Notes: generated by a model from the sequence alone, not told the origin. A stretch of DNA of 64,000 bases from Solirubrobacter soli DSM 22325 (GCF_000423665.1 NZ_AUIK01000032.1:34520-98519); one strand, 5' to 3'; numbered from the stretch's first letter, positions 8,666-18,542 are shown. A program made the numbers and translations.

Positions 8666-10238
8666 CGGCCGCGACGGTGACCGTCAGCGCGGTCCCACGG
8701 CCGGGTGCGCTGTCGACGGAGAGGCGGCCACCCGCCTCGGCCGCGCGAGTGCGCATCAACTCGAGTCCGAGATGGCCGTCGTACGACCCAGCCGGGTCGA
8801 ACCCGACGCCGTCATCGCGCACCTGCAGGCTCACCGCGGTCGAGCTCACGTCAAGTCGGGCCTTGACGCACGCGCTTCCCGAGTGTTTGACCGCGTTCGT
8901 GATCGCCTCCTGCCCGATGCGGTAGAGCCGCTCCTCGACCGCCGGATCGAGCGGCACCCGCTCTTCCGGGCCCGCGACCATGACCTCGACGTCGTGGCGG
9001 GGGCCGATGGCTCCCGCGTGGGCGCGCAGCGCCGTGACGAGCCCCTGCTCGGCCAGCGCGTCGCGGCGGAGCTCGAAGATCGAGGCTCGCATCTCCTGCA
9101 GGGCGCGGTGCGCGAGCTCGGCGACCTCGTCGACGGTCGCGCGCAGCGCCTCGCCCACCGGCGGGTCCACGTGCGCGGCGTGATGGCGCGCGAGCCCGGT
9201 GTGCAGGCCGAGCGTGAAAAGCGTCTGCGAGACGGAGTCGTGCAGATCGCCCGCGATGCGGCGGCGCTCTTCCGCCGCTCGCTCCGCCTCACGGCGGCGC
9301 GCTTCCGCGAGCCGCAGGGCCGACTCCTCCCGGCTGCTCACGACGGCGCCGAGCGTGAGCGTGGTGATGATGGCGACCAGGATGTATAGCTGTGTGTCGA
9401 GCGTCGCGTCGTCGATCGAGCGGGTGGCGAACGGCCCCGCCTTGTCGGCGGTGCGGGCGATAGCCACCGCGATCGCCATCAGCAGCGCGGCCGTGGCCCC
9501 ACGCTGCCCGAGGTTGACGGCGGCGAAGACCAGCACCGGGAGCACCAGGTAGGTGAGCGGGTGGCGCGAATCGAAGACCACGACGCTGAGCACCGTCACC
9601 GCGGCCGGGATCGCCACCGCCTCCAGCAGCTTGCGGCCGCGTGGCCAGACGAGCGGCGGCCCGCCAACCCAGACCAGGATCAGCGGCAACACCAGCAGTC
9701 CGCCGCACGCGTCACCGATCCACCAGGTCCTGAACACCGAGCCGAGCTCGTCCGCCTGGACGTCTCCGGCACGCCAGGCCGAGAAGCTGCCGATGGCGGC
9801 TGAGATGGCGGTCCCGCAAGCGATGGCGATGAGCAGGAAGGCGATGTCCAGTGGCCGCTCGAGCCGGTTGTGCCGGCCGAGCCAGCGGCGCAGCAGCAGC
9901 GCGATCAGCGTGAACTCGACCACGTTGCCGAAGGTCTGCAGCTGCGTCCACTCGGTGAGCATCTCGCGGTGGAACGGCACGACGCCCGTACCGAGCAACA
10001 CGTCGGCCACCGCCGGACCGACCAGCCATCGCAGGTCGCCCAGGTACAGCAGGGCGGCGGCGAAGCCGACCGGGAGCCACGCGACCTGCACCTCGCCGGT
10101 GAACAGCACGACGCTGCCGAGCTTTGCCAGCGCGTAGTAGCCGACGCCGGCGGCCAGGTTGCCGAGCACGAGGCGCGTGGGCGACGGCGAATCGCGGGCG
10201 ATGAGCTCGCCGAGGCGCGTGACGGCACGGTCGCTCAT
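8601..10238 (-). CDS. MASE1-type sensor histidine kinase
   Basis: A 545-residue kinase. Residues 1-290 form a polytopic MASE1-like membrane sensor (GVGYYALAKLGSVVLF early, then repeated hydrophobic helices). A HisKA_3 domain follows with phospho-acceptor His333 in GDLHDSVSQ, then a GHKL ATPase domain with the N box (EAITNAVKHS), DDGVGFD and the Gly-rich APGRGTALTV. This is the NarX/DegS-type kinase that normally works with NarL-type regulators, and such a regulator lies directly opposite. The last 21 codons run antisense through the regulator's 3' end. The gene appears leaderless (TAGGAT 8 bases before the ATG). Confidence 0.9.
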   Translation of the reverse strand: MSDRAVTRLGELIARDSPSPTRLVLGNLAAGVGYYALAKLGSVVLFTGEVQVAWLPVGFAAALLYLGDLRWLVGPAVADVLLGTGVVPFHREMLTEWTQLQTFGNVVEFTLIALLLRRWLGRHNRLERPLDIAFLLIAIACGTAISAAIGSFSAWRAGDVQADELGSVFRTWWIGDACGGLLVLPLILVWVGGPPLVWPRGRKLLEAVAIPAAVTVLSVVVFDSRHPLTYLVLPVLVFAAVNLGQRGATAALLMAIAVAIARTADKAGPFATRSIDDATLDTQLYILVAIITTLTLGAVVSSREESALRLAEARRREAERAAEERRRIAGDLHDSVSQTLFTLGLHTGLARHHAAHVDPPVGEALRATVDEVAELAHRALQEMRASIFELRRDALAEQGLVTALRAHAGAIGPRHDVEVMVAGPEERVPLDPAVEERLYRIGQEAITNAVKHSGSACVKARLDVSSTAVSLQVRDDGVGFDPAGSYDGHLGLELMRTRAAEAGGRLSVDSAPGRGTALTVTVAAATNSRAGAPRALRATPPASAT

Positions 10239-10246
10239 TGGTCGCG

Positions 10247-10252
10247 ATCCTA
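10247..10252 (-). promoter_or_regulatory. -10 element of a leaderless promoter
   Basis: On the reverse strand TAGGAT lies 8 bases before the ATG of the histidine kinase, with no ribosome binding site. Confidence 0.4.
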
Positions 10253-10343
10253 TGCGTGCGGGAAGCGCGGCGCCAACGCTCGCAGGGCACGGTGAGACGA
10301 CGCGGGCCGCGACCGATCACGGCCCGCATCGGCGGTCACTCGG

Positions 10344-12563
10344 TCAGCGCCGCACGACGATCCTCGCTGTGGCGCTCACCGTGCGTCCGAGTCGGTCACG
10401 CACCGCGTAGGTGAGGCTGTAGGTCGAGCCGCGGACGGCGGAGATCCGGCCGTCGACGTCGGCCGTGCCGACGCGCCACCCGCTTGCGCGTCCCTTGCCG
10501 GTGTGCACGATCTTGGTAAGCCGTACGGTGGCGCCGGCGACCTGCGTGTGCAGCGTGACGTGCACCTTGACCGACCGGCCGTTGGCGGTTCGGATCCTCG
10601 CGGGCGTCGCGGTGACGGTCGCAGCGAGCGGCGAGCGTGGCGCGGGCGAGGTGGCCGGCGAAGCGGCGCCGGGTGCGGCGGGCACCTCGGTCGGTGCAGC
10701 GGTGGGCGCCGGGGTCGGGGTGGTCGCGGGTGCCTCGGTCGGCGTGGTCGAGAGCGCCTCGGGCGACGTGGTCGTCGGCGTCGCGGTCGTGTCCTCGATT
10801 TCGACCTGTCGCACCGCCTCGCTGTTCCCGGCGTTATCGCGCGAGCGGAAGCGAATCGTGTGCGTGCCGGGCGCGGCGATCTGCAGCGGATCCCGGTAGG
10901 GCTTGAAGCCGGCGCCGTCGAGGTCGTAGTCGGTCTGGCGGACGCCGGACAGCGCGTCGGTGGCGGTGAGGGTCAGCACGCGCGGCCCGCCGTCGGCAGC
11001 GGCCACGCCGGCGGTCGTGGTCGGTGGCGTCTTGTCGATGCGGATCGTCGTGTGGCGGGCGATCTCGCTACCCCCGGCCGCGTCGGTGCTGAAGTAGGTC
11101 ACATCGTGCACGCCGTCGCCGGTGACGGTGAAGCCTTCGGCAGGATAGACCGCGCAGTCGCGCGTCTGGACGGTGCAGCCGGGGTCGTCGACGCCGTAAT
11201 AGGTCGCCGCGACCGGCGCGCCCTGCTCGGCCGCGTAGGCGAACAGCTGCGCGCTGGCGTCGTGGTTGAGCCACACACCGTCGGCGCCGTCGGCGGAGAG
11301 GTAGGTGAGCGGTGCCGGCGGCTGTGGCGTGGCGATCGTCACCGACGCGTTCATGTGCGACGTGTCGAAGGTGTTCACGATGCCGTCGAAGCTCACGGTC
11401 AGGCGGCCGTCCGGCGAGGAGTAGCGGTCACCCGGGTTGAGCACCGCCGCCAGGTTGGCGTCGCCGAGGTCTCCGGCGTTGGCCGCGTAGAGGTCGGGCT
11501 CGACGAGATAGACCGTCACCCGGTCGCTGCGGATGCCGACGTCATAGCTGTCCCAGCCGCGGCGGAAGGCGGCGGCATTGGCGTCCCCGCCGGCATCGCC
11601 GCGGCGGTACTCGATCGCGTAGTACGCCTTCGAGCCCGGGATCTTGGCCTCGATCAGCTTGAGTTTCTCGATGGTCGGGCCGTCACCCGGGTTGTACGTC
11701 GGCGCGGAGAGCCGGTAGGTGGACCGGCCGCCCCAGTGCGTCGCGATCTGGTCGGGGAAGAGCCACCCGAGTCGCTGCTTCTGGAAGGCGGAATAGTCGA
11801 CCGGGATCTGGTCGGCCTCGCCTTTGTAGATGCACCGCGGGTGCCCGGCGATGCCGTTGCAGACGCCGCCGGCGAGGAAGTTCCAGCGCTCCTGGGAGGA
11901 GTGCGCGAAGCCGCTCATAGCGTCCTGGAAGTCGTTGTACTGGTTGCCGTCGGCCCGGGTCGGGAACGTCGAGTGCAGCAGGCCGAATGCATGGCCCATC
12001 TCGTGCGCCCACAGGGCCTCGCTCGTCCAGCCGCCGCCGGTGCCGCCGGTGTAGCGCAGCCGCGTCCAGGTGCCGGGACGCCCGTTCATCGGGCCGGTCT
12101 GGTTCGAGATGCCCTTGTCGTAGTTGAAGAGCAGCACGACGTCGCTGTACGCCGTCGCCTGCTCGCCGCGGTCGGCCAGGACGCCGAGCGCGATGTCCTG
12201 ACAGTCCTTGGTGGCGCCGCTGCCGTCGCTGCCGTAGTCGTCGACGCTCTTGGGGAGCGTGCGCCACCCGATGAACTCACCCTCGAAGTCGACGCGGTGG
12301 TTGGACTGCGTGTCGAAGTAGTCGTGCGTGCGCGAGAGGACCTGCCGGATGCCGTTGTTCGAGTAGTCGAGGATGTCCGGCGACGTGGTGTCGTGGAACC
12401 GGCAGCCCACGACCAGCACGCGCTGGAGCCCGGTGACGTCCGGCGTGACCTTCTCCGCGGCCGCCGCTCGGCCGGCCGCGGGGCCGGCGAGGCCGGCGAT
12501 GATGAGCGCGCCGGCCACGCCGGCGCGAGTGAACCTGTTGATCGTTGAGAGCTTGGGAAGCAA
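10344..12563 (-). CDS. secreted zinc metalloprotease with Ig-like tail
   Basis: A 739-residue exported protein. A signal peptide covers about residues 1-36. The catalytic zinc motif is HEMGHAFGLLH: His187, Glu188, His191, His197, that is HExxHxxGxxH, with a possible Met-turn (DAMSG) downstream, so a metzincin, closest in appearance to gametolysin-like (M11) enzymes. Residues ~425-595 hold beta-rich modules with DKTPPTTT, typical of bacterial surface Ig-like/OmpL47-like repeats, then a Thr/Pro/Ala-rich linker and a final beta domain. The start is a TTG; no ATG or GTG is available in frame, and no ribosome binding site is clear. Substrate unknown. Confidence 0.85.
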   Translation of the reverse strand: MLPKLSTINRFTRAGVAGALIIAGLAGPAAGRAAAAEKVTPDVTGLQRVLVVGCRFHDTTSPDILDYSNNGIRQVLSRTHDYFDTQSNHRVDFEGEFIGWRTLPKSVDDYGSDGSGATKDCQDIALGVLADRGEQATAYSDVVLLFNYDKGISNQTGPMNGRPGTWTRLRYTGGTGGGWTSEALWAHEMGHAFGLLHSTFPTRADGNQYNDFQDAMSGFAHSSQERWNFLAGGVCNGIAGHPRCIYKGEADQIPVDYSAFQKQRLGWLFPDQIATHWGGRSTYRLSAPTYNPGDGPTIEKLKLIEAKIPGSKAYYAIEYRRGDAGGDANAAAFRRGWDSYDVGIRSDRVTVYLVEPDLYAANAGDLGDANLAAVLNPGDRYSSPDGRLTVSFDGIVNTFDTSHMNASVTIATPQPPAPLTYLSADGADGVWLNHDASAQLFAYAAEQGAPVAATYYGVDDPGCTVQTRDCAVYPAEGFTVTGDGVHDVTYFSTDAAGGSEIARHTTIRIDKTPPTTTAGVAAADGGPRVLTLTATDALSGVRQTDYDLDGAGFKPYRDPLQIAAPGTHTIRFRSRDNAGNSEAVRQVEIEDTTATPTTTSPEALSTTPTEAPATTPTPAPTAAPTEVPAAPGAASPATSPAPRSPLAATVTATPARIRTANGRSVKVHVTLHTQVAGATVRLTKIVHTGKGRASGWRVGTADVDGRISAVRGSTYSLTYAVRDRLGRTVSATARIVVRR

Positions 12564-12921
12564 AGGGGAGCCGTCCGTGAATTCGGGGAGGAACGGGACG
12601 ACGGCAAGCTACGGACGCGCCGCAGCCGGGTCCATGGGGCATCTGACGGGGTCGAGCGCGTCATTTGACTCGATCGGATCGCCGCCCAGGTCCGGCGCGA
12701 CCGTCGTCTTCACGGCCGGTGACGCGCATTTGAGCGTCGCGGGCCCGAAGTTTGAGTCCAAGCAGTCCGTCGCCACGACGCGCTCCGTACCGGCGGTGCG
12801 GATGCCGGCTCGTCTGAGGCGGGAGCGAGTCCGGGGGCCAGTCAGGAACGCACGCAGCTCGCGCCAGGGATGAGGCTGGCGGCGTGTGCCGGGGACCGGT
12901 ACTGTCGGCCGGAGCCCCCCG
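12564..12921. other. intergenic region, no gene seen
   Basis: The divergent gap between the metalloprotease and the SARP regulator. Open frames here are antisense or out-of-frame shadows with Arg/Ser/Pro-rich translations. TACTGT at 12900-12905 is a possible -10 for the SARP gene. I see no other structure. Confidence 0.5.
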
Positions 12922-14400
12922 ATGGACTTCCGCGTACTCGGCCCCTTGGAAGTGAGCGACGGCGGTCGCGCGGTCGCGCTCGGCGGAGTCAAGCAACGCT
13001 CGCTGTTGGCGATCCTGCTCCAGCACGCGAACGCGGTCGTCTCCACGGACCATCTGCTGGCGGAGTTGTGGGGGGACGCGCCGCCGGCCAGGGCGGACAA
13101 CAGCATCCACGTCTACGTCTCGCGGCTGCGCAAGGAGCTCGGGCCCGACCGGCTGATCACGCGTCCGCCCGGCTACGCCCTACGGGTCGACGCGTCAGAG
13201 CTCGACTTGGCCAGGTTCTGTCGGCTGCGCGGCGAGGGCCGTCCGCGCGAGGCGCTCGCGCTCTGGCGCGGACCGGCCTACGACGACCTCGCCTACGAGC
13301 CGTGCGTGCAAGCCGAGCGCGCACGGCTGGAGGAGTTGCGGCTCGTCACGCTGGAGCAACGCATCGACGCCGACCTCGCCAACGGCCGGTACGCGGACCT
13401 CGTCGGCGAGCTCGAGGTCGTGATCGCGCACCACCCACTGCGCGAACGGCTCCGCGGCCAGCTGATGCTCGCGCTCTACCGCTCGGCGCGCCAAGCCGAT
13501 GCGCTGGAGGCCTACCGGGTGGCGCAGCGCGAGCTGGCGAGCGAGCTCGGGCTCGAGCCGGGCGGGGAGTTGCGACGGCTCGAGCGCGCGATCCTGCAGC
13601 AGGACCCGGCGCTCGATCCACCGGCAGACGTGCCGGCGGCGGGCTCGCTGCTGGTTGTCCCGGCCTCGATCGAACGCGTCGACGAGCTGCTGGCGCTGGC
13701 CACGTTGCTGGCGGCGCCGCTGGTGCTCGCGTGCGTCGTGCCGGCGAACGAAGTGGGTGCAGCGACGACTGCACTCGCGGCCCGTGCGCGCGAGCTTCCC
13801 GATGCGCGCTCGGCGGCGTTCTCGTCGCCGGAGCCCGGTGCTGACCTCGCGCGGCTCGCCGAGCGCGAGGGGTGCGAGCTGATCGTGCTGCAGGGCGCGC
13901 CGCTGGAGGGTGCGGCCCGCGTGGTGATCGAAACCGCGCGCTGTGATGTGGGCGTGCTGACCAGTACGCCGCGCGACGGGCCGGTGCTGGTGCCTTTCGG
14001 GGCCGGACGCCACGACTGGGCGGCGCTCGAGCTGGGCGCGCGCGTAGCGCGCGCGACCGGAGCGCCGCTGCGCCTGATCGGCGCCGTCACCGGCCGGCGC
14101 GGACGTGACGCCAGCCGGTTGCTGGCCGACGCGTCGCTGATCGTCCAACGCCGCAGCGGCGTGGTCGCGGAGCCGGTGCTCGCTCGGCCCGGGCGGCGCG
14201 GCGTCGTCGAGCACGCGCGAGGCGCCGGCCTGCTGGTGGTCGGCTTCCCGGACCGCTGGCGCGAGGAGGGGTTGGGCCGCGTGCGCGCCGCGCTCGTCGC
14301 CGATCCTCCCGCGCCGACCGTGTTCGTGCGGCGCGGAGCGGCGGCGGACGCGCCGGCGATGACGCGCTTCACGTGGTCGCTGACCGGGTCGGCGCCGTGA
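12922..14400 (+). CDS. SARP-family regulator with a universal-stress-protein-like C-terminus
   Basis: A 492-residue regulator. Residues 1-95 are an OmpR-like winged helix (MDFRVLGPLEV start, DHLLAELWGD, DNSIHVYVSRLRKEL), residues ~100-240 a bacterial transcriptional activator (BTAD) helical domain. The last ~250 residues are not the usual NB-ARC ATPase; they read as one or two alpha/beta USP-like units (VLVPFGAGRHDWAALELGAR, then LLVVGFPDRW). GGAG lies 7 bases before the chosen ATG. The end overlaps the receptor kinase gene, so both proteins are made together. It is inferred to be the DNA-binding output of that pair; phosphorylation by the kinase is an inference only. Confidence 0.8.
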   Translation: MDFRVLGPLEVSDGGRAVALGGVKQRSLLAILLQHANAVVSTDHLLAELWGDAPPARADNSIHVYVSRLRKELGPDRLITRPPGYALRVDASELDLARFCRLRGEGRPREALALWRGPAYDDLAYEPCVQAERARLEELRLVTLEQRIDADLANGRYADLVGELEVVIAHHPLRERLRGQLMLALYRSARQADALEAYRVAQRELASELGLEPGGELRRLERAILQQDPALDPPADVPAAGSLLVVPASIERVDELLALATLLAAPLVLACVVPANEVGAATTALAARARELPDARSAAFSSPEPGADLARLAEREGCELIVLQGAPLEGAARVVIETARCDVGVLTSTPRDGPVLVPFGAGRHDWAALELGARVARATGAPLRLIGAVTGRRGRDASRLLADASLIVQRRSGVVAEPVLARPGRRGVVEHARGAGLLVVGFPDRWREEGLGRVRAALVADPPAPTVFVRRGAAADAPAMTRFTWSLTGSAP

Positions 14401-17400
14401 TCGGCTACGAGCTCGAGGAGCTGATCGGCCACGGCGGCATGGGCGTCGTCTACCGCGCCACTGACGTGAAGCTGCAGCGCCCGGTGGCGCTCAAGCTGAT
14501 CCTTCCCGAGCTGGCCGAGGACGAGCGCTTCCGCAAGCGCTTCCTCGACGAGTCGCGGCTCGCGGCTTCGCTTGACCACGCGAGCGTCGTCCCGATCTAC
14601 GAGGCGGGCGAGGAGGACGGGCAGCTTTTCCTGGCCATGCGCTATGTCGAGGGCAGCGATCTCCGGACGCTGCTGCGGCGCGACGGCCCGTTGGCGCTCG
14701 AGCGGACACTGGCGCTGCTCGGGCAGATCGCGAGCGCGCTCGACGCGGCGCACCGGAGCGGGCTCGTGCACCGTGACGTCAAGCCGGCCAACATCCTGGT
14801 CGACGACGACGAGCACGCCTACCTGACCGACTTCGGCGTGAGCAAGCAGCTCGGCGGTGTCACGACCGACACCGGCCGGCTCGTGGGCTCGCTCGACTAC
14901 CTCGCCCCCGAGCAGATCGCCGGCGAGCGCGTCGACGCGCGCACCGACCAGTACGCGCTCGCGTGTGTGCTCTACGAGTGCCTCACCGGCATGCCGGCGT
15001 TCCGGCGCGAGAGCGAGGCCGAGACGCTGTGGGCGCACATGCAGGGGCGCTACGTGCCGGTTGAAGGCCTCGAGCGCGTCTTCAAGCGGGCGTTCGCGCG
15101 CGACCCGAAGGATCGCTACGGAAACTGTGGCGAGCTGATCGCGGCGACGCGTATGCGCAGGCGGGTGCGGCATCGCGCGCGCTGGGTCGGCGCAGCGCTG
15201 GCGGCCCTCGCGACGGCGGCGGTCGCGGCACTGTACGTCCGGGACGGCGACGTCGAGGCGCTGCCGCCGGGCAGCTTCGTCGTCGCGCTCGACTCCGACG
15301 GCGGGATCGGGTCCTTCACGGAAGCCACGACTGCGCCGAGCAATATCGCCGTCGGCGAGGGCGCGGTCTGGGTGCTCGACAGCGAAGCGGAGACCGTCGC
15401 GCGGCTCGATCCCGAGACGAAGGCCGTGAAGCGCTTCTCGGCCGGCTCGCGGCCGACCGATCTCGCCGTCGGCGGCGGCGCCGTCTGGGTCGGCAACGGG
15501 GCCGGCAGCGAGAGCTTCGACGTGAGGTTCACGACCAGCATCACGCGCGTCGACCCGGGCAGCTTGAAGGTCACGGGCACCATTGCGCTGTCGCGCGGGC
15601 ACAGCGAGTACGGGCCGCCGCCGAGCGTGGGCTCCCCGCAGATGGCGGTCGGAGCCGGGGCGCTCTGGGCGGCCGGCGCCGACAACCGGATCTACCGCAT
15701 CGACCCGGCGACGAGCCGGATCGTGGCGAAGATCCCCGTCACGGCCGGCGTGAACACGCTCGCGGCGGGCGCCGAGGGCGTGTGGTTCCTGAACTCGAGC
15801 GACCTCGACGTGACACGGATCGATCCGGCGACGAACCGGGTCGCCGATCGGGTCCGGGTCGGCCGGGACGCCATGACGGGCATCGCGGTCGGCGGTGGCG
15901 CGGTCTGGGTCACGTCGCCGGACGTCGGCCGGTTGTGGCGCATCGAGCCTGGACCGCAGCCACGCGTCCGGTCGATCGACGTCGGCGGCCGGCCCTTCTT
16001 CGTCAGCTACGGCGACGGTGCGGCGTGGACGGGCGATTACCAGGACGGCGTGCTCGCTCGCGTCGATGCGCGCACGAACGCCGTGACGAGGGTGCGGATC
16101 GGAGCGGCGCAGGCGCTGGCCGTCGGCGCCGGCTCGGCCTGGGTCAGCGTCGCGGGCGCGACCCGGGCGGGCACGATGCCGCCGGCGGCCTGCACCCCCG
16201 TCGAGTCCGGCGGCGCGACGCCGGACGTGCTGATCGCGTCCGATCTCCCGCTCCAGGGCGGCGACGCTGATGTCACGCGCGGGCTCGCGGACGCGATCCG
16301 CTGGGTCCTGAAGGACCATGGCTTCCACGCGGGCCGGCACGTGGTCGGTTACCAGTCGTGCGACGAATCGACGGCGCAAACCGGCGCCTTCGAGCGACGG
16401 CGCTGCGCCGCGAACGCCAACGCGTACGCGCGCGCCGAGCGGGTCGTGGCCGTGATCGGCCCGCTCTCGTCGTACTGCGCCCAGCTCCAGATCCCGATCC
16501 TCAACCGCGCCCCGGGCGGCCCGCTCGCGCTGGTCAGCCCGACCAACAGCGACCCGGGCCTGACGCGTGGACGGCCGACCGTACCCGCGGGCGCGGTCGC
16601 GCTGGACCGCTACTACCCGACGGGCACGCGCAACTACGCTCGGGTCATCGGCCGCACCGACGTCGAGGGCGTCGCGCTGGCGCTGCTCGCGCAGCGGCTG
16701 CAGCTGCGGCGTGTCTACGTGCTCGGCCTCGTCGGCGACGGGGAATGGGACGAGCTGGCCGATCCGTTCCGGCGCGCAGCCGCGCGGCTCGGCGTCGAGA
16801 TCGCCGGGTCGGAGGACTTCGGCGGCATCGACGCGCACGAGTACGCCGCCCTCGCCGGCCGGGTGGCCCGCGCCCGGGTCGACGGGATCGTGATCGGCGG
16901 GGGCGATGACGTCGGCGGTCCGCTGGTCAAGGCGCTGCGTGCGCGCCTGGGCCCGCGCATCGCGATCATGGTCGGCGACCAGTTCCACGTCGACCGCCTG
17001 ATCCCCAGCGCAGGACGCGCGGCCCACGGCGTCTACGTGGCCACGACGGAGGCGCTACCCGACGCCGGCGCGCTGACACCGGCCGCCGCGCGCTTCGCCG
17101 CGCTCTTCGGCCCGGCCGCGCACCGCGGCTTCGCCATCAACGCGGCCGCGGCCGCGGAGGTCGTCCTGCAGGCGATCGCACACTCCGACGGCACGCGCGC
17201 GTCGGTCCTGCGGTCGCTGCGCACGCTCCACGTCACCGACGGCATCCTCGGCAGCTTCACGTTCGACCGCGGCGACATCGCTCCCGCGCGGGTGACCGTC
17301 CTGCGCGTCACCGGCTCGACGCCGAACAGCGTGCGCCTCCCGATCTATCTCGAGGGCGCGGCCGTGGAGCGCGTGATCGAGGTGCCGGCGAGCCTCTCGG

Positions 17401-17405
17401 GTTAA
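14373..17405 (+). CDS. Ser/Thr kinase fused to a beta-propeller and a periplasmic-binding receptor domain
   Basis: A 1,010-residue single-pass receptor kinase. The cytoplasmic part is a Hanks-type kinase: Gly loop GHGGMGVV (19-26), Lys41, HRD 133-135, DFG 153-155, LAPEQ. A membrane helix lies at about 271-289. Outside, repeated units of the type VGGGAVWV...ITRVDPGS (about 300-600) form a YncE/Vgb-like propeller, and residues ~617-1010 resemble the branched-chain amino-acid-binding protein fold (VVAVIGPLSSYCA, LALVSPTNSDPGLTR). A start at 14397 (GTG overlapping TGA) is also possible. It is coupled to the SARP gene. The ligand is unknown; a role as an extracellular small-molecule sensor is inferred. 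Confidence 0.88.
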   Translation: MVADRVGAVIGYELEELIGHGGMGVVYRATDVKLQRPVALKLILPELAEDERFRKRFLDESRLAASLDHASVVPIYEAGEEDGQLFLAMRYVEGSDLRTLLRRDGPLALERTLALLGQIASALDAAHRSGLVHRDVKPANILVDDDEHAYLTDFGVSKQLGGVTTDTGRLVGSLDYLAPEQIAGERVDARTDQYALACVLYECLTGMPAFRRESEAETLWAHMQGRYVPVEGLERVFKRAFARDPKDRYGNCGELIAATRMRRRVRHRARWVGAALAALATAAVAALYVRDGDVEALPPGSFVVALDSDGGIGSFTEATTAPSNIAVGEGAVWVLDSEAETVARLDPETKAVKRFSAGSRPTDLAVGGGAVWVGNGAGSESFDVRFTTSITRVDPGSLKVTGTIALSRGHSEYGPPPSVGSPQMAVGAGALWAAGADNRIYRIDPATSRIVAKIPVTAGVNTLAAGAEGVWFLNSSDLDVTRIDPATNRVADRVRVGRDAMTGIAVGGGAVWVTSPDVGRLWRIEPGPQPRVRSIDVGGRPFFVSYGDGAAWTGDYQDGVLARVDARTNAVTRVRIGAAQALAVGAGSAWVSVAGATRAGTMPPAACTPVESGGATPDVLIASDLPLQGGDADVTRGLADAIRWVLKDHGFHAGRHVVGYQSCDESTAQTGAFERRRCAANANAYARAERVVAVIGPLSSYCAQLQIPILNRAPGGPLALVSPTNSDPGLTRGRPTVPAGAVALDRYYPTGTRNYARVIGRTDVEGVALALLAQRLQLRRVYVLGLVGDGEWDELADPFRRAAARLGVEIAGSEDFGGIDAHEYAALAGRVARARVDGIVIGGGDDVGGPLVKALRARLGPRIAIMVGDQFHVDRLIPSAGRAAHGVYVATTEALPDAGALTPAAARFAALFGPAAHRGFAINAAAAAEVVLQAIAHSDGTRASVLRSLRTLHVTDGILGSFTFDRGDIAPARVTVLRVTGSTPNSVRLPIYLEGAAVERVIEVPASLSG

Positions 17406-17500
17406 GCGCCGTTCAGTCCGCGTTCAGCGGCGGGTAACCGGCGCGCTCGATCGTGCACCGGATCGACCGCATCGGGCGGTCGACGAGCAGGAGGGTCGAA

Positions 17501-18466
17501 ATGCTTGCAAGAGCCTCGCTGTGCGCTGTCTGCGCGCTCATCGTGTCGGCGACGCCCGCGCACGCGACGTTCCCGGGTCAGAACGGGAAGATCGTGTTCA
17601 TGGGCTTGGACGACGCAGATGTCCCGGAGGACGAGGTCCAGGCGGACATCTTCACGATGAGTCCGAACGGACGCCATCTGCGCAACCTGACGCCCGACTC
17701 GCCCGCCGACGACGACTTCCCCCGCTGGAGCGCCGACGGACGCAAGATCGCCTTTTGGAGCACCCGCAAGGGTCCGACGAACCCCACGGGCGACCAGGAG
17801 ATCTTCGTGATGAACGCCGACGGATCCGGGCTCCGGCAGGTCACGTTCAACACGGTCGACGACGGCGGCCCGGCCTGGTCGCCCGACGGCGAGCGGCTCG
17901 TGTTCCACCGCGTCCTCGACTACTCCGAGATCCACCCCAACATCGACCTGATGACCATGTGGGTCGACGGAACGCATGAGCGCAACCTGACGCGCAGCCC
18001 GGGCATCGTGGACCACTACGGCATCTGGTCGCCGGACGGGAGCGAGATCGTGTTCGCCCGTGACGACTCGTTGCTCGAAAACGACATCGCCACGATCCGT
18101 CCGGACGGCTCCCATCTGCGGCCACTGACCTCCACGCCCACCGACGAGGAGCACCCGGACTGGTCCCCTGACGGGAAGCGGATCGTCTATCACAGCGATA
18201 CCGCGATGCCTCACGAGCAGTGGGACGTCTACGTGATGCGTCGCGACGGCGGCTCCCCGCCGATCCGGCTCACGATGACGTGGGGCACCCACGCGGCGTG
18301 GTCGCCCGACGGGCGCAAGATCGTCTTCGGCCTCAACGACGACCTCTACACGATGCGCACGGACGGCACTCACCCGAAGCAGCGAACCGTGCGGCCGGGG
18401 TTCGACAACCACGCGGACTGGCAGCCGCTCCCCGAGGGCGCGCGCGCCGAGGAGGACGACGACTAG
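17501..18466 (+). CDS. secreted TolB/PD40-type beta-propeller protein
   Basis: A 321-residue protein with a signal peptide ending in TPAHA (about residue 22). The mature part has repeated PD40/TolB motifs: FPRWSADGRKIAFWS, PAWSPDGERLVFH, GIWSPDGSEIVFA, PDWSPDGKRIVYH, AAWSPDGRKIVFG, each paired with a xMxxDGxxLRxLT strand. That count fits a six-bladed propeller. It is probably an exported binding or scaffold protein; no catalytic residues are evident. The ATG at 17501 follows AGGAGG by 6 bases. It starts 95 bases after the receptor kinase and could share its transcript. Confidence 0.82.
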   Translation: MLARASLCAVCALIVSATPAHATFPGQNGKIVFMGLDDADVPEDEVQADIFTMSPNGRHLRNLTPDSPADDDFPRWSADGRKIAFWSTRKGPTNPTGDQEIFVMNADGSGLRQVTFNTVDDGGPAWSPDGERLVFHRVLDYSEIHPNIDLMTMWVDGTHERNLTRSPGIVDHYGIWSPDGSEIVFARDDSLLENDIATIRPDGSHLRPLTSTPTDEEHPDWSPDGKRIVYHSDTAMPHEQWDVYVMRRDGGSPPIRLTMTWGTHAAWSPDGRKIVFGLNDDLYTMRTDGTHPKQRTVRPGFDNHADWQPLPEGARAEEDDD

Positions 18467-18542
18467 CGCCGGCGCCCGGCAGCAGCGGCGTGGCCCGCCG
18501 CGGCGGTCGCCACTCCTGGCAGAACGGATCCCACCACGAGCC

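Noticed and set aside
10503..12548. Long forward open frame opposite the metalloprotease gene
   Set aside because: Antisense shadow; the reverse frame carries the HExxHxxGxxH motif and a signal peptide.
13512..17027. Very long reverse-strand open frame opposite the SARP and receptor kinase genes
   Set aside because: Arg/Asp/Val-rich translation without motifs, exactly antisense to two genes with clear domains; a high-GC codon artefact.
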